A stretch of DNA of 64,000 nucleotides, from positions 186,001-250,000 of the forward strand of contig JAFTOD010000001.1 in assembly GCA_017451525.1 (NCBI GenBank), written 5' to 3'. Every line of letters starts with the position of its first letter. The stretch's first letter is position 1. Both the position numbers and the translations under genes were made by a program. The notes under the pieces were generated by a model. That model made no database searches. It was not told the DNA's origin and worked only from the letters and a program-made list of their open reading frames with translations. The DNA comes from Paludibacteraceae bacterium. Lineage in GTDB: Bacteria > Bacteroidota > Bacteroidia > Bacteroidales > Paludibacteraceae. Shown here one piece after another: positions 26,442-34,738 of the stretch.

Positions 26442-28242
26442 ACTTCTCGCTCCTGCCCGCGACTTAGAGGTAGGTATCGCAGCCATTCAAGCGGGTGCAG
26501 ATGCAGTGTACATCGGTGCGCCTGAGTTTGGTGCACGCCAAGCGGCTGGCAACTCCTTGAAAGACATCGCCGAGTTGGTCAAATACGCCCATCGCTTTGG
26601 TGTGCAAGTGCTTGTCACGCTCAATACCCTACTCCATGACGACGAATATCCTCGCGCGTGCGCGCTCGCGCACGATTTATATAAGGTGGGAGTGGATGCA
26701 CTCATCATCCAAGATCTCAACATCCTCAACTACGACCTTCCCCCTATCCGCTTGCATGCCTCTACGCAATGCGACAATCGCACAGCAGAGCAAATCATTC
26801 ATCTTCAGCAACTTGGCTTCCGTCGTGCAGTACTCGCCCGCGAACTATCCCTCGACCAAATCCGCGAAATCTACCACGCTACACAACACTACACCACGCT
26901 ACACAACACTACACCATGCATTGAATTAGAAGCCTTCGTCCACGGTGCACTATGCGTGAGTTATAGCGGTCGCTGTTACCTATCCGAAGTACTCATGAAC
27001 CGCAGCGCCAATCGCGGTTGTTGCGCACAACCATGCCGCCAACGCTACGACTTGCTTGACAAAGATGGCAATGAGATATTAGATAACAACGGACAACCTA
27101 TCCACCAACGTTATCTACTCTCGCTCCAAGATATGGACCGCAGCCTCCACCTCGCAGAGATGATTGAAGCAGGTGTAACCACCTTCAAGATCGAAGGTCG
27201 ATTAAAAGACCGCGACTATGTTACCAATGTAGTGGCATACTATCGCCAACTACTTGATCAACTGATAGATAGCAATCCCGCATTAGCACATGCCTCCACC
27301 CGCTCTGTCTATCAATATAGTTTCCCCCCCAATCCTGCCAAGACTTTCCATCGCGGTGCAACCGACTATTTCTTGCATGGTCGAACACCCAATATGGCGA
27401 ATTGGCAAACCCCTAAATCCACGGGCGAAGAGATTGGCAAAGTCATTGCCATCAAGCATAATGCTATCCGTGTTCAACTGCTCCGAAATATCACATTGCA
27501 TAATGGCGATGGTATCTGCTACGAAGATCAGGGCTTCGCAATCAACCGCATAGAAGGTGATTGGATCTATCCCAACAACCAATATCCATTAGCAAAGCGT
27601 CCATTACCCAATAGCCCAACGGACGTCCAATTACCCAAGGTCGGAACTACCTTATTCCGCAATCTCGATAACGAATTTCTGCGTTCGCTGCGAGCCAAAC
27701 GACAAATACCAGTAGATATTCGTTTTGAGATAATACCAGAAGGCTATCGCCTTACTATTGGAGAAGACACAGCTGATTTTGTAGCAGAGCACCAACCTGC
27801 CAACAACACCAGTCGTGCATTACAGACTATCATTCAGCAACTTAGCAAACTCGGAGATACTGACTATATCGCCCAAGACATCCAAGTCTTTGACCATGAC
27901 CAACTATGCTCCAACTCCTTCCCATATTTCATCCCAACCAGCCAACTCAACCAATGGCGCAGAGAACTCATCACTTCCCATAGCGAAGCGACCTTCCATC
28001 TACAGCGAAGCGATCTACCAACTACAGGCGAAGCCGTCCTACAGCGAAGCGATCTACTAACTACAGGCGAAGCGTCATACCCCCTCATGACCTGCAAATA
28101 CTGCATACTCCATGAGTTAGGGCATTGCCGCAAATCCAATCCTATGGCTAATGACCCTCGCTACCTCCGTTTGCAAAACGGAACCCTCCTCTCCCTCGAG
28201 TTCGACTGCAAAAACTGCGAAATGCGAATCACTAAACACTAA
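26437..28242 (+). CDS. U32 family peptidase / RNA hydroxylase-like protein (start uncertain)
   Basis: About 601 residues. Homology-like coding begins at 26434 with KISLLAPARDLEVGIAAIQ. The in-frame stop at 26398-26400 leaves only CTG 26416 or ATA 26437 as starts before that, and the first conventional start (GTG 26506) would remove about 23 conserved residues. The U32 signature LEAFVHGALCVSYSG is at about 164-178, then RGCCAQPCRQRY, a DUF3656-like C-terminal half, and a terminal cysteine cluster (CKYCILHELGHC and CKNCEM). RlhA and TrhP of this family help hydroxylate rRNA or tRNA, so an RNA-modification role is plausible. Three in-frame arrays interrupt it at residues about 146-162, 388-400 and 516-548. 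Confidence 0.85.
   Translation: MSLLAPARDLEVGIAAIQAGADAVYIGAPEFGARQAAGNSLKDIAELVKYAHRFGVQVLVTLNTLLHDDEYPRACALAHDLYKVGVDALIIQDLNILNYDLPPIRLHASTQCDNRTAEQIIHLQQLGFRRAVLARELSLDQIREIYHATQHYTTLHNTTPCIELEAFVHGALCVSYSGRCYLSEVLMNRSANRGCCAQPCRQRYDLLDKDGNEILDNNGQPIHQRYLLSLQDMDRSLHLAEMIEAGVTTFKIEGRLKDRDYVTNVVAYYRQLLDQLIDSNPALAHASTRSVYQYSFPPNPAKTFHRGATDYFLHGRTPNMANWQTPKSTGEEIGKVIAIKHNAIRVQLLRNITLHNGDGICYEDQGFAINRIEGDWIYPNNQYPLAKRPLPNSPTDVQLPKVGTTLFRNLDNEFLRSLRAKRQIPVDIRFEIIPEGYRLTIGEDTADFVAEHQPANNTSRALQTIIQQLSKLGDTDYIAQDIQVFDHDQLCSNSFPYFIPTSQLNQWRRELITSHSEATFHLQRSDLPTTGEAVLQRSDLLTTGEASYPLMTCKYCILHELGHCRKSNPMANDPRYLRLQNGTLLSLEFDCKNCEMRITKH
26871..26920 (+). repeat. 10-base-period array inside the U32 gene
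   Basis: Five 10-base units in an alternating pattern (acaccacgct and acacaacact), encoding HYTTLHNTTP. On the opposite strand the unit resembles the ispE array at 5651, which encodes a similar TTLHNS peptide. Confidence 0.82.
27598..27636 (+). repeat. CCAATAGCC-type repeat inside the U32 gene
   Basis: Contains CGTCCATTACCCAATAGCCC and GGACGTCCAATTACCC in frame, the same motif family as at 13455, 45817 and 57115. Confidence 0.65.
27982..28078 (+). repeat. 39-base tandem repeat inside the U32 gene
   Basis: Two near-identical 39-base copies (22 + 17 bases, each part starting with agcgaagc or aggcgaagc) plus a partial one. Translated in frame as LQRSDLPTTGEAV and LQRSDLLTTGEAS just before the C-terminal cysteine cluster. 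Confidence 0.85.
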
Positions 28243-28258
28243 ACTCTAAACACTCAAC
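28231..28258 (+). repeat. 7-base-period array at the U32 stop codon
   Basis: Heptamers actaaac twice, tctaaac, actcaac. The stop codon TAA (28240-28242) is inside unit two. Confidence 0.82.
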
Positions 28259-28265
28259 ACACATT

Positions 28266-29171
28266 ATGGCTGCACATCAAGTAAATATTTATTTCTGGCT
28301 CATTGACACCATTGCTTCTGGTCGCCTCACCCGCGACGACATCAATCGTCGTTGGGCACATTGCCGCTACAACGATAATCACGAAGACGAGTTTCCTGAG
28401 CGCAAGTTTCACCGCTACAAAGAGGAGATCCAGGAGATTTTCGATGTAGAAATCCGTTGTACAAGAAACAATGGCAACTACTACTATATTGATAACAAAG
28501 ACGATATTTCGGGTGGTTTCACCCGAAAGTGGTTACTCAACGCGATGGCTGTGCATTCCATGATGGACCAGGCACAGGATATCAACGATAGTATTCTCTA
28601 CGAAGATATCCCAGAGGGGGCGCAGTACCTCAGTTTGATTGTAGATGCTATTAAGCAGCGCAATCAGCTCCGCTTCACGTATCATAGTTTCAACCGTCAG
28701 GAGCAATACGAACTCACACTTGCACCTTATTGTCTCAAAGTGTTCAAACAGCGTTGGTATGTAGCGGGTTGCCCCTCCACTCATCCTAATGAGATCCGCG
28801 TCTATGCTTTGGATCGCGTACAAGATATGCGTCCTACTACCGAGAGTTTTGAATATCCCAAGAACTTTAGTGCCAAACTATTCTTTGCGCCTTACTATGG
28901 TGTCTTCCGCAATCAAGAGCCCACCAAAGTGATTATCGAAGCCACACCTCAGTCTGCTCAATTTCTCCGATTGTTGCCATTGCACGAATCACAAAAAGAG
29001 GTGAAGCATTTTCATGGCAACACATTTTTTGAGTATTTTATCGCTCCTACACTGGATTTCATTCAAGAATTACGTACCCACGGCACGGATATCCGTGTAC
29101 GCGAACCAGAAACTCTAGTTCAGATTTTCCGCGAAGAAGCTCAAAAGGCATACGAGATGTACTGTCAATAG
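28266..29171 (+). CDS. WYL-domain transcriptional regulator
   Basis: 301 residues. An N-terminal winged-helix-like region (about 1-75, with DDINRRWAHCRYNDN and FHRYKEEIQEIF) and the WYL domain from about 115: RNQLRFTYHSFNRQ, LAPYCLKVFKQRWYVAGCP, RVYALDRVQDM. A C-terminal WCX-like part follows. WYL proteins sense nucleic acid or nucleotide ligands and often control DNA repair or defence genes. It follows the U32 gene by 23 bases and precedes the small accessory locus at 29374. The ligand and targets are unknown. The array at 29163 starts at its stop codon. Confidence 0.9.
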   Translation: MAAHQVNIYFWLIDTIASGRLTRDDINRRWAHCRYNDNHEDEFPERKFHRYKEEIQEIFDVEIRCTRNNGNYYYIDNKDDISGGFTRKWLLNAMAVHSMMDQAQDINDSILYEDIPEGAQYLSLIVDAIKQRNQLRFTYHSFNRQEQYELTLAPYCLKVFKQRWYVAGCPSTHPNEIRVYALDRVQDMRPTTESFEYPKNFSAKLFFAPYYGVFRNQEPTKVIIEATPQSAQFLRLLPLHESQKEVKHFHGNTFFEYFIAPTLDFIQELRTHGTDIRVREPETLVQIFREEAQKAYEMYCQ

Positions 29172-29240
29172 GTCAATAGCCAATAGCCCATAACCAATAG
29201 CGCCATCGGCGCGTCCCATAGCCCAAAGGGCGTCCACTAA
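29163..29240 (+). repeat. CCAATAGCC-type hairpin repeat after the WYL gene
   Basis: Starts in the WYL stop codon. Repeats of CAATAGCC with inserted hairpins GCGCC-ATC-GGCGC (29210-29222) and GCCC-AAA-GGGC (29221-29231), each followed by GTCC. Confidence 0.78.
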
Positions 29241-29244
29241 ACAA

Positions 29245-29281
29245 AAAAAATGCACTTTTCCCCAAAAAAAGTGTATTTTTT
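29245..29281 (+). terminator. Hairpin terminator after the WYL gene
   Basis: A 15-base stem (AAAAAATGCACTTTT with AAAAGTGTATTTTTT, one G-T pair), loop of 7 bases, followed by a T-rich run. Confidence 0.65.
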
Positions 29282-29326
29282 TTATTTTTTTTCTTCAAAC
29301 TGACAAGTTTTAGCAGTTTGAAGCAG

Positions 29327-29334
29327 TAATTTTG
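29327..29334 (+). promoter_or_regulatory. Probable -7 box for the small accessory locus
   Basis: TAATTTTG matches TAnnTTTG about 40 bases before the ATG at 29374. No clear TTG lies at the usual -33 distance. Confidence 0.45.
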
Positions 29335-29373
29335 CACCGTCAAACAAAATTAACTACTAAAACTATTACGATT

Positions 29374-29493
29374 ATGCAACTCGAATTCAACTTCAATCAA
29401 AAGGATCTGCGCACCAATGTTGCGGAATTGACCAACAACATCTACAGCATTCTTATTTGGATGCAAATTTTGGCGAATCCAACTAAAATTTAA
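29374..29493 (+). CDS. Small protein of 39 residues, function unknown
   Basis: ATG at 29374 to TAA at 29493. The sequence starts MQLEFNFNQKDLRTNVAELT and continues into a short hydrophobic stretch (IYSILIWMQIL, residues 23-33), with a polar end. It is 40 bases behind a -7 box and 35 bases before the ArdC-like gene, on the same strand. It is too short for a domain call. It could be a leader peptide or a real small protein working with the next gene; I cannot distinguish these. Confidence 0.5.
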   Translation: MQLEFNFNQKDLRTNVAELTNNIYSILIWMQILANPTKI

Positions 29494-29528
29494 ATCAAAT
29501 ATTATTCACTTTTTAATTTTTTACAATT

Positions 29529-29879
29529 ATGACAACTACAATCAACGAGGTGAATACACTCACCACCAACCAACTCTCATCTAAAATGCACGATTATCGT
29601 ATGCATCTGCGTACAATTACCGATGGTCTTGTAGAAATGGCGAAGGCAGCAGGCCGCAGCAAATACACATGTAATCAGCTACTTCGCGAGTGCTACAACC
29701 TCATCGATGCCGAATTAAAGACTTATGAACAGTGGAAAGAAGAAGGCGCTTATGTTCGCCGTGGTGAGCATGCCTATCTATTTTGGGGTAAACCTGTGAC
29801 CAACGAACGCGGCTTCAAGTACTGCCCAGTAGAATTCCGTTTCTGCCGCGAGCAAGTACGCTTCAACACTAAACACTAA
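29529..29879 (+). CDS. ArdC N-terminal-domain-like protein
   Basis: 116 residues. The centre (TYEQWKEEGAYVRRGEHAYL, residues about 69-88, then FWGKPV) resembles the single-stranded-DNA-binding N-terminal domain of ArdC antirestriction proteins (W-x-x-x-G-x-x-V-x-x-G-E). The C-terminal metallopeptidase of full ArdC is absent. Such proteins are typical of mobile or accessory DNA, and the locus is bounded by hairpin terminators on both sides (29245 and 29884). The last codons and stop form a short 7-base repeat (actaaac twice). Confidence 0.6.
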   Translation: MTTTINEVNTLTTNQLSSKMHDYRMHLRTITDGLVEMAKAAGRSKYTCNQLLRECYNLIDAELKTYEQWKEEGAYVRRGEHAYLFWGKPVTNERGFKYCPVEFRFCREQVRFNTKH

Positions 29880-29883
29880 ACAT

Positions 29884-29921
29884 AAAAAATAGGCTACCCA
29901 CAATTGGATAGCCTATTTTTT
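29884..29921. terminator. Bidirectional hairpin terminator
   Basis: A perfect 13-base inverted repeat (AAAAAATAGGCTA at 29884-29896, TAGCCTATTTTTT at 29909-29921) between two convergent genes, with a T run in both directions. Confidence 0.9.
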
Positions 29922-29936
29922 ATATGAATGTCAAGA

Positions 29937-31448
29937 TTACTTCACTTGTGCACCTAGCACATTGTAAACGTTCTCGCCACGGATAATCAATACTTGACCA
30001 TTCTCAATCACCTTCACTGGAGTAGCACCTACGGTCACATTATCCACAGCTGTAGTAGCAAGTTTCACAACAATTTGCGTAGCACGAACTTGGTTGGCAG
30101 AAGCTGTAAATGTCACTGTTGCAGCATCACCTGTCCAAGTTCCTACAGCACCAGAATAGGTATAATCACCTACAGAAGCAGTGAAGCAACCAGGACCATA
30201 CTTCTCTTCGTCGTTAGCCGTACAACTAAACTCCACAGAGAGGATATTACCTACGGTAGAAGTGATAGTCAGCGTTTGGTTCTTATATACACGATAATGC
30301 ATTTCTTCTTTGTAAGTCCCAAGTATACCTGAAGAAACCTCTACTGTCACACCATCTTTACTAATAGTATATGCAGCAGCATTATTAGCGTCCGTACCAG
30401 CATTACCCTTGTCCACATCCGCATCGAATGTGATCACACCATTTGCAGAATCACCTGGGTTATCTGGTGTGTCTGGGTTGTCAGGTGTATCTGGATTATC
30501 AGGGGTATCTGGTGTGCCACTTTCTGACAGCGTGATATCATTGTATAATGGATATCCTTCCTCGTCCTCTCCTGCGTACTCATAAGCTGTAACTTTCACT
30601 ACTTGGTTCAAGGTATATGTCTTACCATCGGTAGCTACAAACGAGCCTTTGAAAGAATAATTACCATTGTTATCAGTATGCTTAATAGTCAGTGTACCAA
30701 CAAAGTCTTCCGCATATTCATCAGTATAAATACCTTCCGAATCTGCATTAGGGAAGTACTCTGAATACAACACATTGTACGTACCATTAAGAGTTGTTTT
30801 GCCATATGCCTCATTTACCATGATATACACTTCTGGATAAACATAATCTCCATTGTCATAATCATACCCAGCAAACAGGTCAAATGCCCAATAATCTCCA
30901 TATTCCTCATCTGCCACATACACAGCATCAGCTTCTTTCAAACCTTTAATCTCAGTGCCAGTCGTTGGATTATCTGGATTATCTGGAGTGTCAGGACCAA
31001 CTTCGCCATCTATAGTCACTACGATTTGAGAAGCACGCACTTGGTTGACAGACGCTGTAAATGTAACAACAGCGGCATTACCACTCCATGTTCCTTCTGG
31101 ACCAGAATAGTCATACGAGCCACCATCAGCGCTAAAACCACCAGGACCATACTTCTGATCATCATTTGCTGTACAAGTAAATTCTACTTGTGTAATATTA
31201 CCTACAGTAGAAGTGATCGTCAGAGTTTGATTTTTGTAGATACGATAATGCTGTTCATTGTTGTAGGTTCCCAGTATTCCTTGCGATACTTCCAGTGTAA
31301 CGCCTCCTTTACTGATTTGATAGGCGGCAGCATTATTTGAATCCGTGCCTGCATTACCTTGATCTACATCTGCATCAAAAGTTAGCACACCTGCAAAACT
31401 CATCATACTGAAGAGCATTGCGCTTAAAAATAGAGTAAATTTTTTCAT
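29937..31448 (-). CDS. Secreted protein with duplicated beta domain, PDTPDN linkers and shared C-terminal module
   Basis: 503 residues with a signal peptide (MKKFTLFLSAMLFSMMSFAG). A domain of about 130 residues occurs twice (about 20-150 and 338-465). Both copies begin VLTFDADVD or VITFDADVD, contain YRIYKNQTLTITSTVGNI or YRVYKNQTLTITSTVGNI, and end NQVRASQIVV or NQVRATQIVV. They flank a middle domain (about 165-315) and are joined by Pro-Asp-Thr-Pro-Asp-Asn linkers. The C-terminus is the VDNV...KVIENGQVLII...YNVLGAQVK module. The duplication is recent at residue level. Extracellular; function unknown. Confidence 0.8.
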   Translation of the reverse strand: MKKFTLFLSAMLFSMMSFAGVLTFDADVDQGNAGTDSNNAAAYQISKGGVTLEVSQGILGTYNNEQHYRIYKNQTLTITSTVGNITQVEFTCTANDDQKYGPGGFSADGGSYDYSGPEGTWSGNAAVVTFTASVNQVRASQIVVTIDGEVGPDTPDNPDNPTTGTEIKGLKEADAVYVADEEYGDYWAFDLFAGYDYDNGDYVYPEVYIMVNEAYGKTTLNGTYNVLYSEYFPNADSEGIYTDEYAEDFVGTLTIKHTDNNGNYSFKGSFVATDGKTYTLNQVVKVTAYEYAGEDEEGYPLYNDITLSESGTPDTPDNPDTPDNPDTPDNPGDSANGVITFDADVDKGNAGTDANNAAAYTISKDGVTVEVSSGILGTYKEEMHYRVYKNQTLTITSTVGNILSVEFSCTANDEEKYGPGCFTASVGDYTYSGAVGTWTGDAATVTFTASANQVRATQIVVKLATTAVDNVTVGATPVKVIENGQVLIIRGENVYNVLGAQVK

Positions 31449-31504
31449 GCTGAATTAAATTTGAGTGAATATAAAATAATTGTACTAAATTCTCTTAGAC
31501 CATG

Positions 31505-31536
31505 CAAAGGTATAAATAATTATCCACATATGCAAA
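31505..31536 (-). promoter_or_regulatory. Bacteroidetes-type promoter of the duplicated-domain secreted protein
   Basis: Minus strand TACCTTTG 31512-31505 and TTTG 31536-31533, 20 bases apart. It faces the promoter of the response regulator back to back. Confidence 0.7.
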
Positions 31537-31540
31537 AAAA

Positions 31541-31572
31541 TTTGCATTTTTCCGTAAAAAGTTGTACCTTTG
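31541..31572 (+). promoter_or_regulatory. Bacteroidetes-type promoter of the response regulator-recF pair
   Basis: TTTG 31541-31544 and TACCTTTG 31565-31572, 20 bases apart; ATG 19 bases downstream. Confidence 0.72.
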
Positions 31573-31590
31573 CAGCCAAATACTACAACT

Positions 31591-32757
31591 ATGGCTAAAA
31601 TTCTTGTTATTGACGACGAACGTGCGATTCGCAACACCCTCAAAGATATCCTAGAGTTCGAGGGGTACAGTGTAGATGTAGCGGAAAACGGTCGCATTGG
31701 GCTTGAAAAAGCGCTAAGCACCACCTACGACCTCATCTTTACCGACATCAAGATGCCAGAGATGGATGGCATGGAGGTGCTGCAAACCTATCGTCAAACA
31801 GCGGTGCAACAAGGCAATGAGGAAGCGCCTATCGTGATGATTACTGGGCATGGTTCGGTGGACAACGCCGTCGATGCGCTCAAGAGTGGCGCCTTCGATT
31901 TTATTCAGAAGCCATTGGATCTCAACCGATTACTCCTCACCACCAAGCATGCGCTCGATCACAAATCACTTGTGCAAGAGACCAAAGTACTCCGCAAGAA
32001 GATTGGCAAACGCAACCAAATGATTGGCAATAGCGATGCCATCTCGCGCGTGCGTGCGATAATAGACAAGGTGGCAGCCACCGAAGCACGCGTGCTCATC
32101 ACGGGTGCCAACGGCACGGGCAAAGAAGTAGTGGCGCACCTCATCCACGAGAATAGCACACGTGCCAAAGGTCCTTTGGTGGAGGTCAATTGTGCTGCTA
32201 TCCCAAGCGAACTCATTGAGAGTGAGCTCTTTGGACATACCAAAGGCAGCTTCACCAGTGCTATCAAAGACCGTGCAGGTAAGTTCGAACAAGCCGATGG
32301 AGGCACGCTTTTCCTTGACGAGATTGGCGACATGAGCCTCTCCGCACAAGCCAAAGTGCTGCGTGCGCTGCAAGAAAACGAGATCACGCGTGTAGGCAGC
32401 GACAAACCCATCAAGGTCAATGTGCGCGTCATCGCTGCCACCAACAAGAACCTGCAACAGGAGATTGCCGACGGACATTTCCGCGAGGACCTCTTCCATC
32501 GCCTCAATGTGATTCCTATCCACGTGCCTAATCTCGACGACCGCAAAGACGATATCCCTTTGCTGGTCAATCACTTCGCCGAGCTCATCTGTAAGGAACA
32601 GGGGTGGCGCACCAAGGTGTTCGACGCTACTGCTATCGCCCAACTACAAGAGCGCAGTTGGCATGGCAACATCCGCGAACTCCGCAATGTGGTAGAGCGA
32701 CTCATCATCCTCGCTGGCGACACCATCACCGCCCAAGATGTTTCTGACTACGCCTAA
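31591..32757 (+). CDS. NtrC-like response regulator lacking the DNA-binding domain
   Basis: 388 residues from ATG 31591, just behind the promoter. A receiver domain (phosphoacceptor Asp52 in LIFTDIKMPEMDG; Lys108) is followed by an AAA+ sigma-54 activator domain: Walker A TGANGTGKE (171-179), Walker B GGTLFLDEIG (237-246), and the arginine-rich VRVIAATN and FREDLFHRLNV segments. Two oddities stand out. The sigma-54 contact loop reads GSFTSA (219-224) instead of GAFTGA. The protein also ends at NVVERLIILAGDTI with no Fis-type helix-turn-helix. It may act from solution or through a partner. No kinase is adjacent; the orphan kinase at 4519 is one candidate. Confidence 0.9.
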   Translation: MAKILVIDDERAIRNTLKDILEFEGYSVDVAENGRIGLEKALSTTYDLIFTDIKMPEMDGMEVLQTYRQTAVQQGNEEAPIVMITGHGSVDNAVDALKSGAFDFIQKPLDLNRLLLTTKHALDHKSLVQETKVLRKKIGKRNQMIGNSDAISRVRAIIDKVAATEARVLITGANGTGKEVVAHLIHENSTRAKGPLVEVNCAAIPSELIESELFGHTKGSFTSAIKDRAGKFEQADGGTLFLDEIGDMSLSAQAKVLRALQENEITRVGSDKPIKVNVRVIAATNKNLQQEIADGHFREDLFHRLNVIPIHVPNLDDRKDDIPLLVNHFAELICKEQGWRTKVFDATAIAQLQERSWHGNIRELRNVVERLIILAGDTITAQDVSDYA

Positions 32758-32760
32758 CAC

Positions 32761-33879
32761 ATGCTCCATGCCCTATCCATAATCAACTACAAGAATATCC
32801 GTGAAGCGCAACTCAGCTTCTCGGATAAACTCAATTGTTTCATTGGTCTCAACGGTCAGGGCAAGACCAATATCCTTGATGCCATCTACTACCTCAGCTT
32901 CACCAAGTCGGCGTACAACACTATTGATAGCCAGAACATCACCCACGACCAAGACATGGCGATGATTCAGGGCACCTATCATCTCAACCGCTACCCTGAA
33001 GAGGAGGTCATCACCTGCGGTATCAAGCGCGGAGTGAAGAAGCAATTTCGCCGTGGCAAGAAGGACTACCAACGCCTCATCGACCATATCGGGCTCATTC
33101 CATTAGTCATGGTATCGCCTCAGGATAGCGACCTCATCTCCGACGGAAGCGACGAGCGACGCCGATTCATCGATGGTGTCATCTCGCAATACAACCGCCC
33201 CTACTTGGAGCATCTCACGCAGTACAACGCACTGCTCAAGCAGCGCAACGCATTGCTCAAGCAGCATGCCGAAACGCCCTCCGATATGCTCCCTATTGCG
33301 CTCTTCGAGGTACTCGAGCAGCAGCTCAATCAGCACGCGCTACCTATCTATCAAGAGCGCCTACGTTTCATCGAGCAGTTCACCCCCTATTTCCAGCAGG
33401 TCTATTCTGCCATCTCCGACAACCAAGAGCAGGTGCAGCTCTCCTACACCTCGCAGCTCCACGAGCGTGACCTCATGCAGGCGTTCTCGCGCACGCGCTC
33501 GCGCGATATTATATTAGGTTGGACCTCACAGGGTATCCACAAGGACGAACTCGAGATGTCGCTCGGCGCATATCCCATCAAGCGGGTCGGCAGCCAGGGG
33601 CAACAAAAGACTTTCTTGCTGGCGCTCAAACTCGGGCAAGCACTTTTCCTCAGCAACACCCAAGTACTCAACCAGCAACCTATCCTACTCCTCGACGACA
33701 TCTTCGACAAGCTGGATAACCAACGGGTTGAGCGCATCATACAATTGGTCAACGGTCCTGATTTCGGACAGATTTTCATCACCGATACCGACCGCCAACA
33801 CCTCACGCAATTATTGGAAGATGCTCCTCATGAACCACAAATCTTCCATGTTCACAACGGCGAGATATACAAAAAATAA
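32761..33879 (+). CDS. recF: DNA replication and repair protein RecF
   Basis: 372 residues. It loads RecA at gaps in DNA. The ABC-type ATPase motifs are present: Walker A FIGLNGQGKTNILDAIYYL (28-46), the signature region RVGSQGQQKTFLLALKL, and Walker B PILLLDDIFDKLD. A 20-base duplication around 33230-33265 gives LLKQRNALLKQ. It lies 3 bases after the response regulator and is likely co-transcribed. Confidence 0.95.
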   Translation: MLHALSIINYKNIREAQLSFSDKLNCFIGLNGQGKTNILDAIYYLSFTKSAYNTIDSQNITHDQDMAMIQGTYHLNRYPEEEVITCGIKRGVKKQFRRGKKDYQRLIDHIGLIPLVMVSPQDSDLISDGSDERRRFIDGVISQYNRPYLEHLTQYNALLKQRNALLKQHAETPSDMLPIALFEVLEQQLNQHALPIYQERLRFIEQFTPYFQQVYSAISDNQEQVQLSYTSQLHERDLMQAFSRTRSRDIILGWTSQGIHKDELEMSLGAYPIKRVGSQGQQKTFLLALKLGQALFLSNTQVLNQQPILLLDDIFDKLDNQRVERIIQLVNGPDFGQIFITDTDRQHLTQLLEDAPHEPQIFHVHNGEIYKK

Positions 33880-33897
33880 AACTTTTTCAACATTTAC

Positions 33898-33928
33898 TTG
33901 CATAATTCAAAAAAATGTTGTAACTTTG
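33898..33928 (+). promoter_or_regulatory. Bacteroidetes-type promoter of the 252-residue anchored protein
   Basis: TTG 33898-33900 and TAACTTTG 33921-33928, 20 bases apart. Confidence 0.7.
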
Positions 33929-33975
33929 TCCGCTTTTTGGGAACTACGCGCATCTGCGCATAATTATAAATTATC

Positions 33976-34734
33976 ATGAATAAACCATTACATTATGCCC
34001 TTGTCGGCGGATTAGTACTTTTTATTGGATTGTATATTCCTTTCACATTCGTAGGGGAACGTGGCGGTAGCTCTGCATTTACCAAAGCTACCGATTATTC
34101 TTTTACCAATAAAAGCAATCCTGCCGCTACATTCTCTTCATCATTCCATTCTGTGGCTTCTATGCCCTACGTAGCATCAAATAGTGCGAGTAGCCACACT
34201 GTTTCCACTTCGTGGAACCAGCATGCATCAGCCAATATGGCAATGCCGCTCAGTTTCAATACCACCAAGTGGACGCCATCTGCGCCCAAAATGTTCGTCG
34301 AGCAAGATTTCGGCGGCACTTTTGTCGCTGCTGTTAATGCAGGACAGACCTCTGCTGCTACCTCATTGGCTGCTGCACGCCCTGTCGTACGACGCGCTAA
34401 CAATAGCACTAGTGCCAATAGCTCCACCGCTTCTCCTGCTATTGCACAAGCAGCGAGCAAGGCACCTGCGATGCAGGCACCACGCTATATAGCGCACCAA
34501 TCCATGGTGCAACAGCCATTTAGCAATGCGTTGCCTAGCGAAGTAAGCACCAGTTTTGCGGGTGATACCCCCGATGGTATCTCCAATCGCAAGAATGGCT
34601 TTATCACTCCTGGTGATCCAGGCGATAGGTCAGAAGAATCACCTGTGGGCGAACCATGGATAATGCTCATCTTTGCTGCCGTAGCAGCATTGACCATCAC
34701 CCTGCGCAAACGCCTGCAAAAGGCGCAAGCATAA
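33976..34734 (+). CDS. Low-complexity exported protein with C-terminal membrane tail
   Basis: 252 residues. The N-terminal hydrophobic segment (HYALVGGLVLFIGLYIPFTF) could be a signal peptide or anchor. The middle (about 30-190) is Ser/Ala/Thr-rich with no recognised domain. The C-terminus has a short Pro/Asp/Gly stretch (FITPGDPGDRSEESPVGEP), one membrane segment (WIMLIFAAVAALTITL) and a basic end (RKRLQKAQA). The motif-helix-basic layout resembles tripartite sorting tails, but I do not recognise a known sortase signal. Own promoter; function unknown. Confidence 0.65.
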   Translation: MNKPLHYALVGGLVLFIGLYIPFTFVGERGGSSAFTKATDYSFTNKSNPAATFSSSFHSVASMPYVASNSASSHTVSTSWNQHASANMAMPLSFNTTKWTPSAPKMFVEQDFGGTFVAAVNAGQTSAATSLAAARPVVRRANNSTSANSSTASPAIAQAASKAPAMQAPRYIAHQSMVQQPFSNALPSEVSTSFAGDTPDGISNRKNGFITPGDPGDRSEESPVGEPWIMLIFAAVAALTITLRKRLQKAQA

Positions 34735-34738
34735 TGTG

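Noticed and set aside
31959..32643. Two long minus-strand frames of about 200 and 225 codons
   Set aside because: They are shadows of the AAA+ domain of the response regulator, which has clear motifs on the plus strand.
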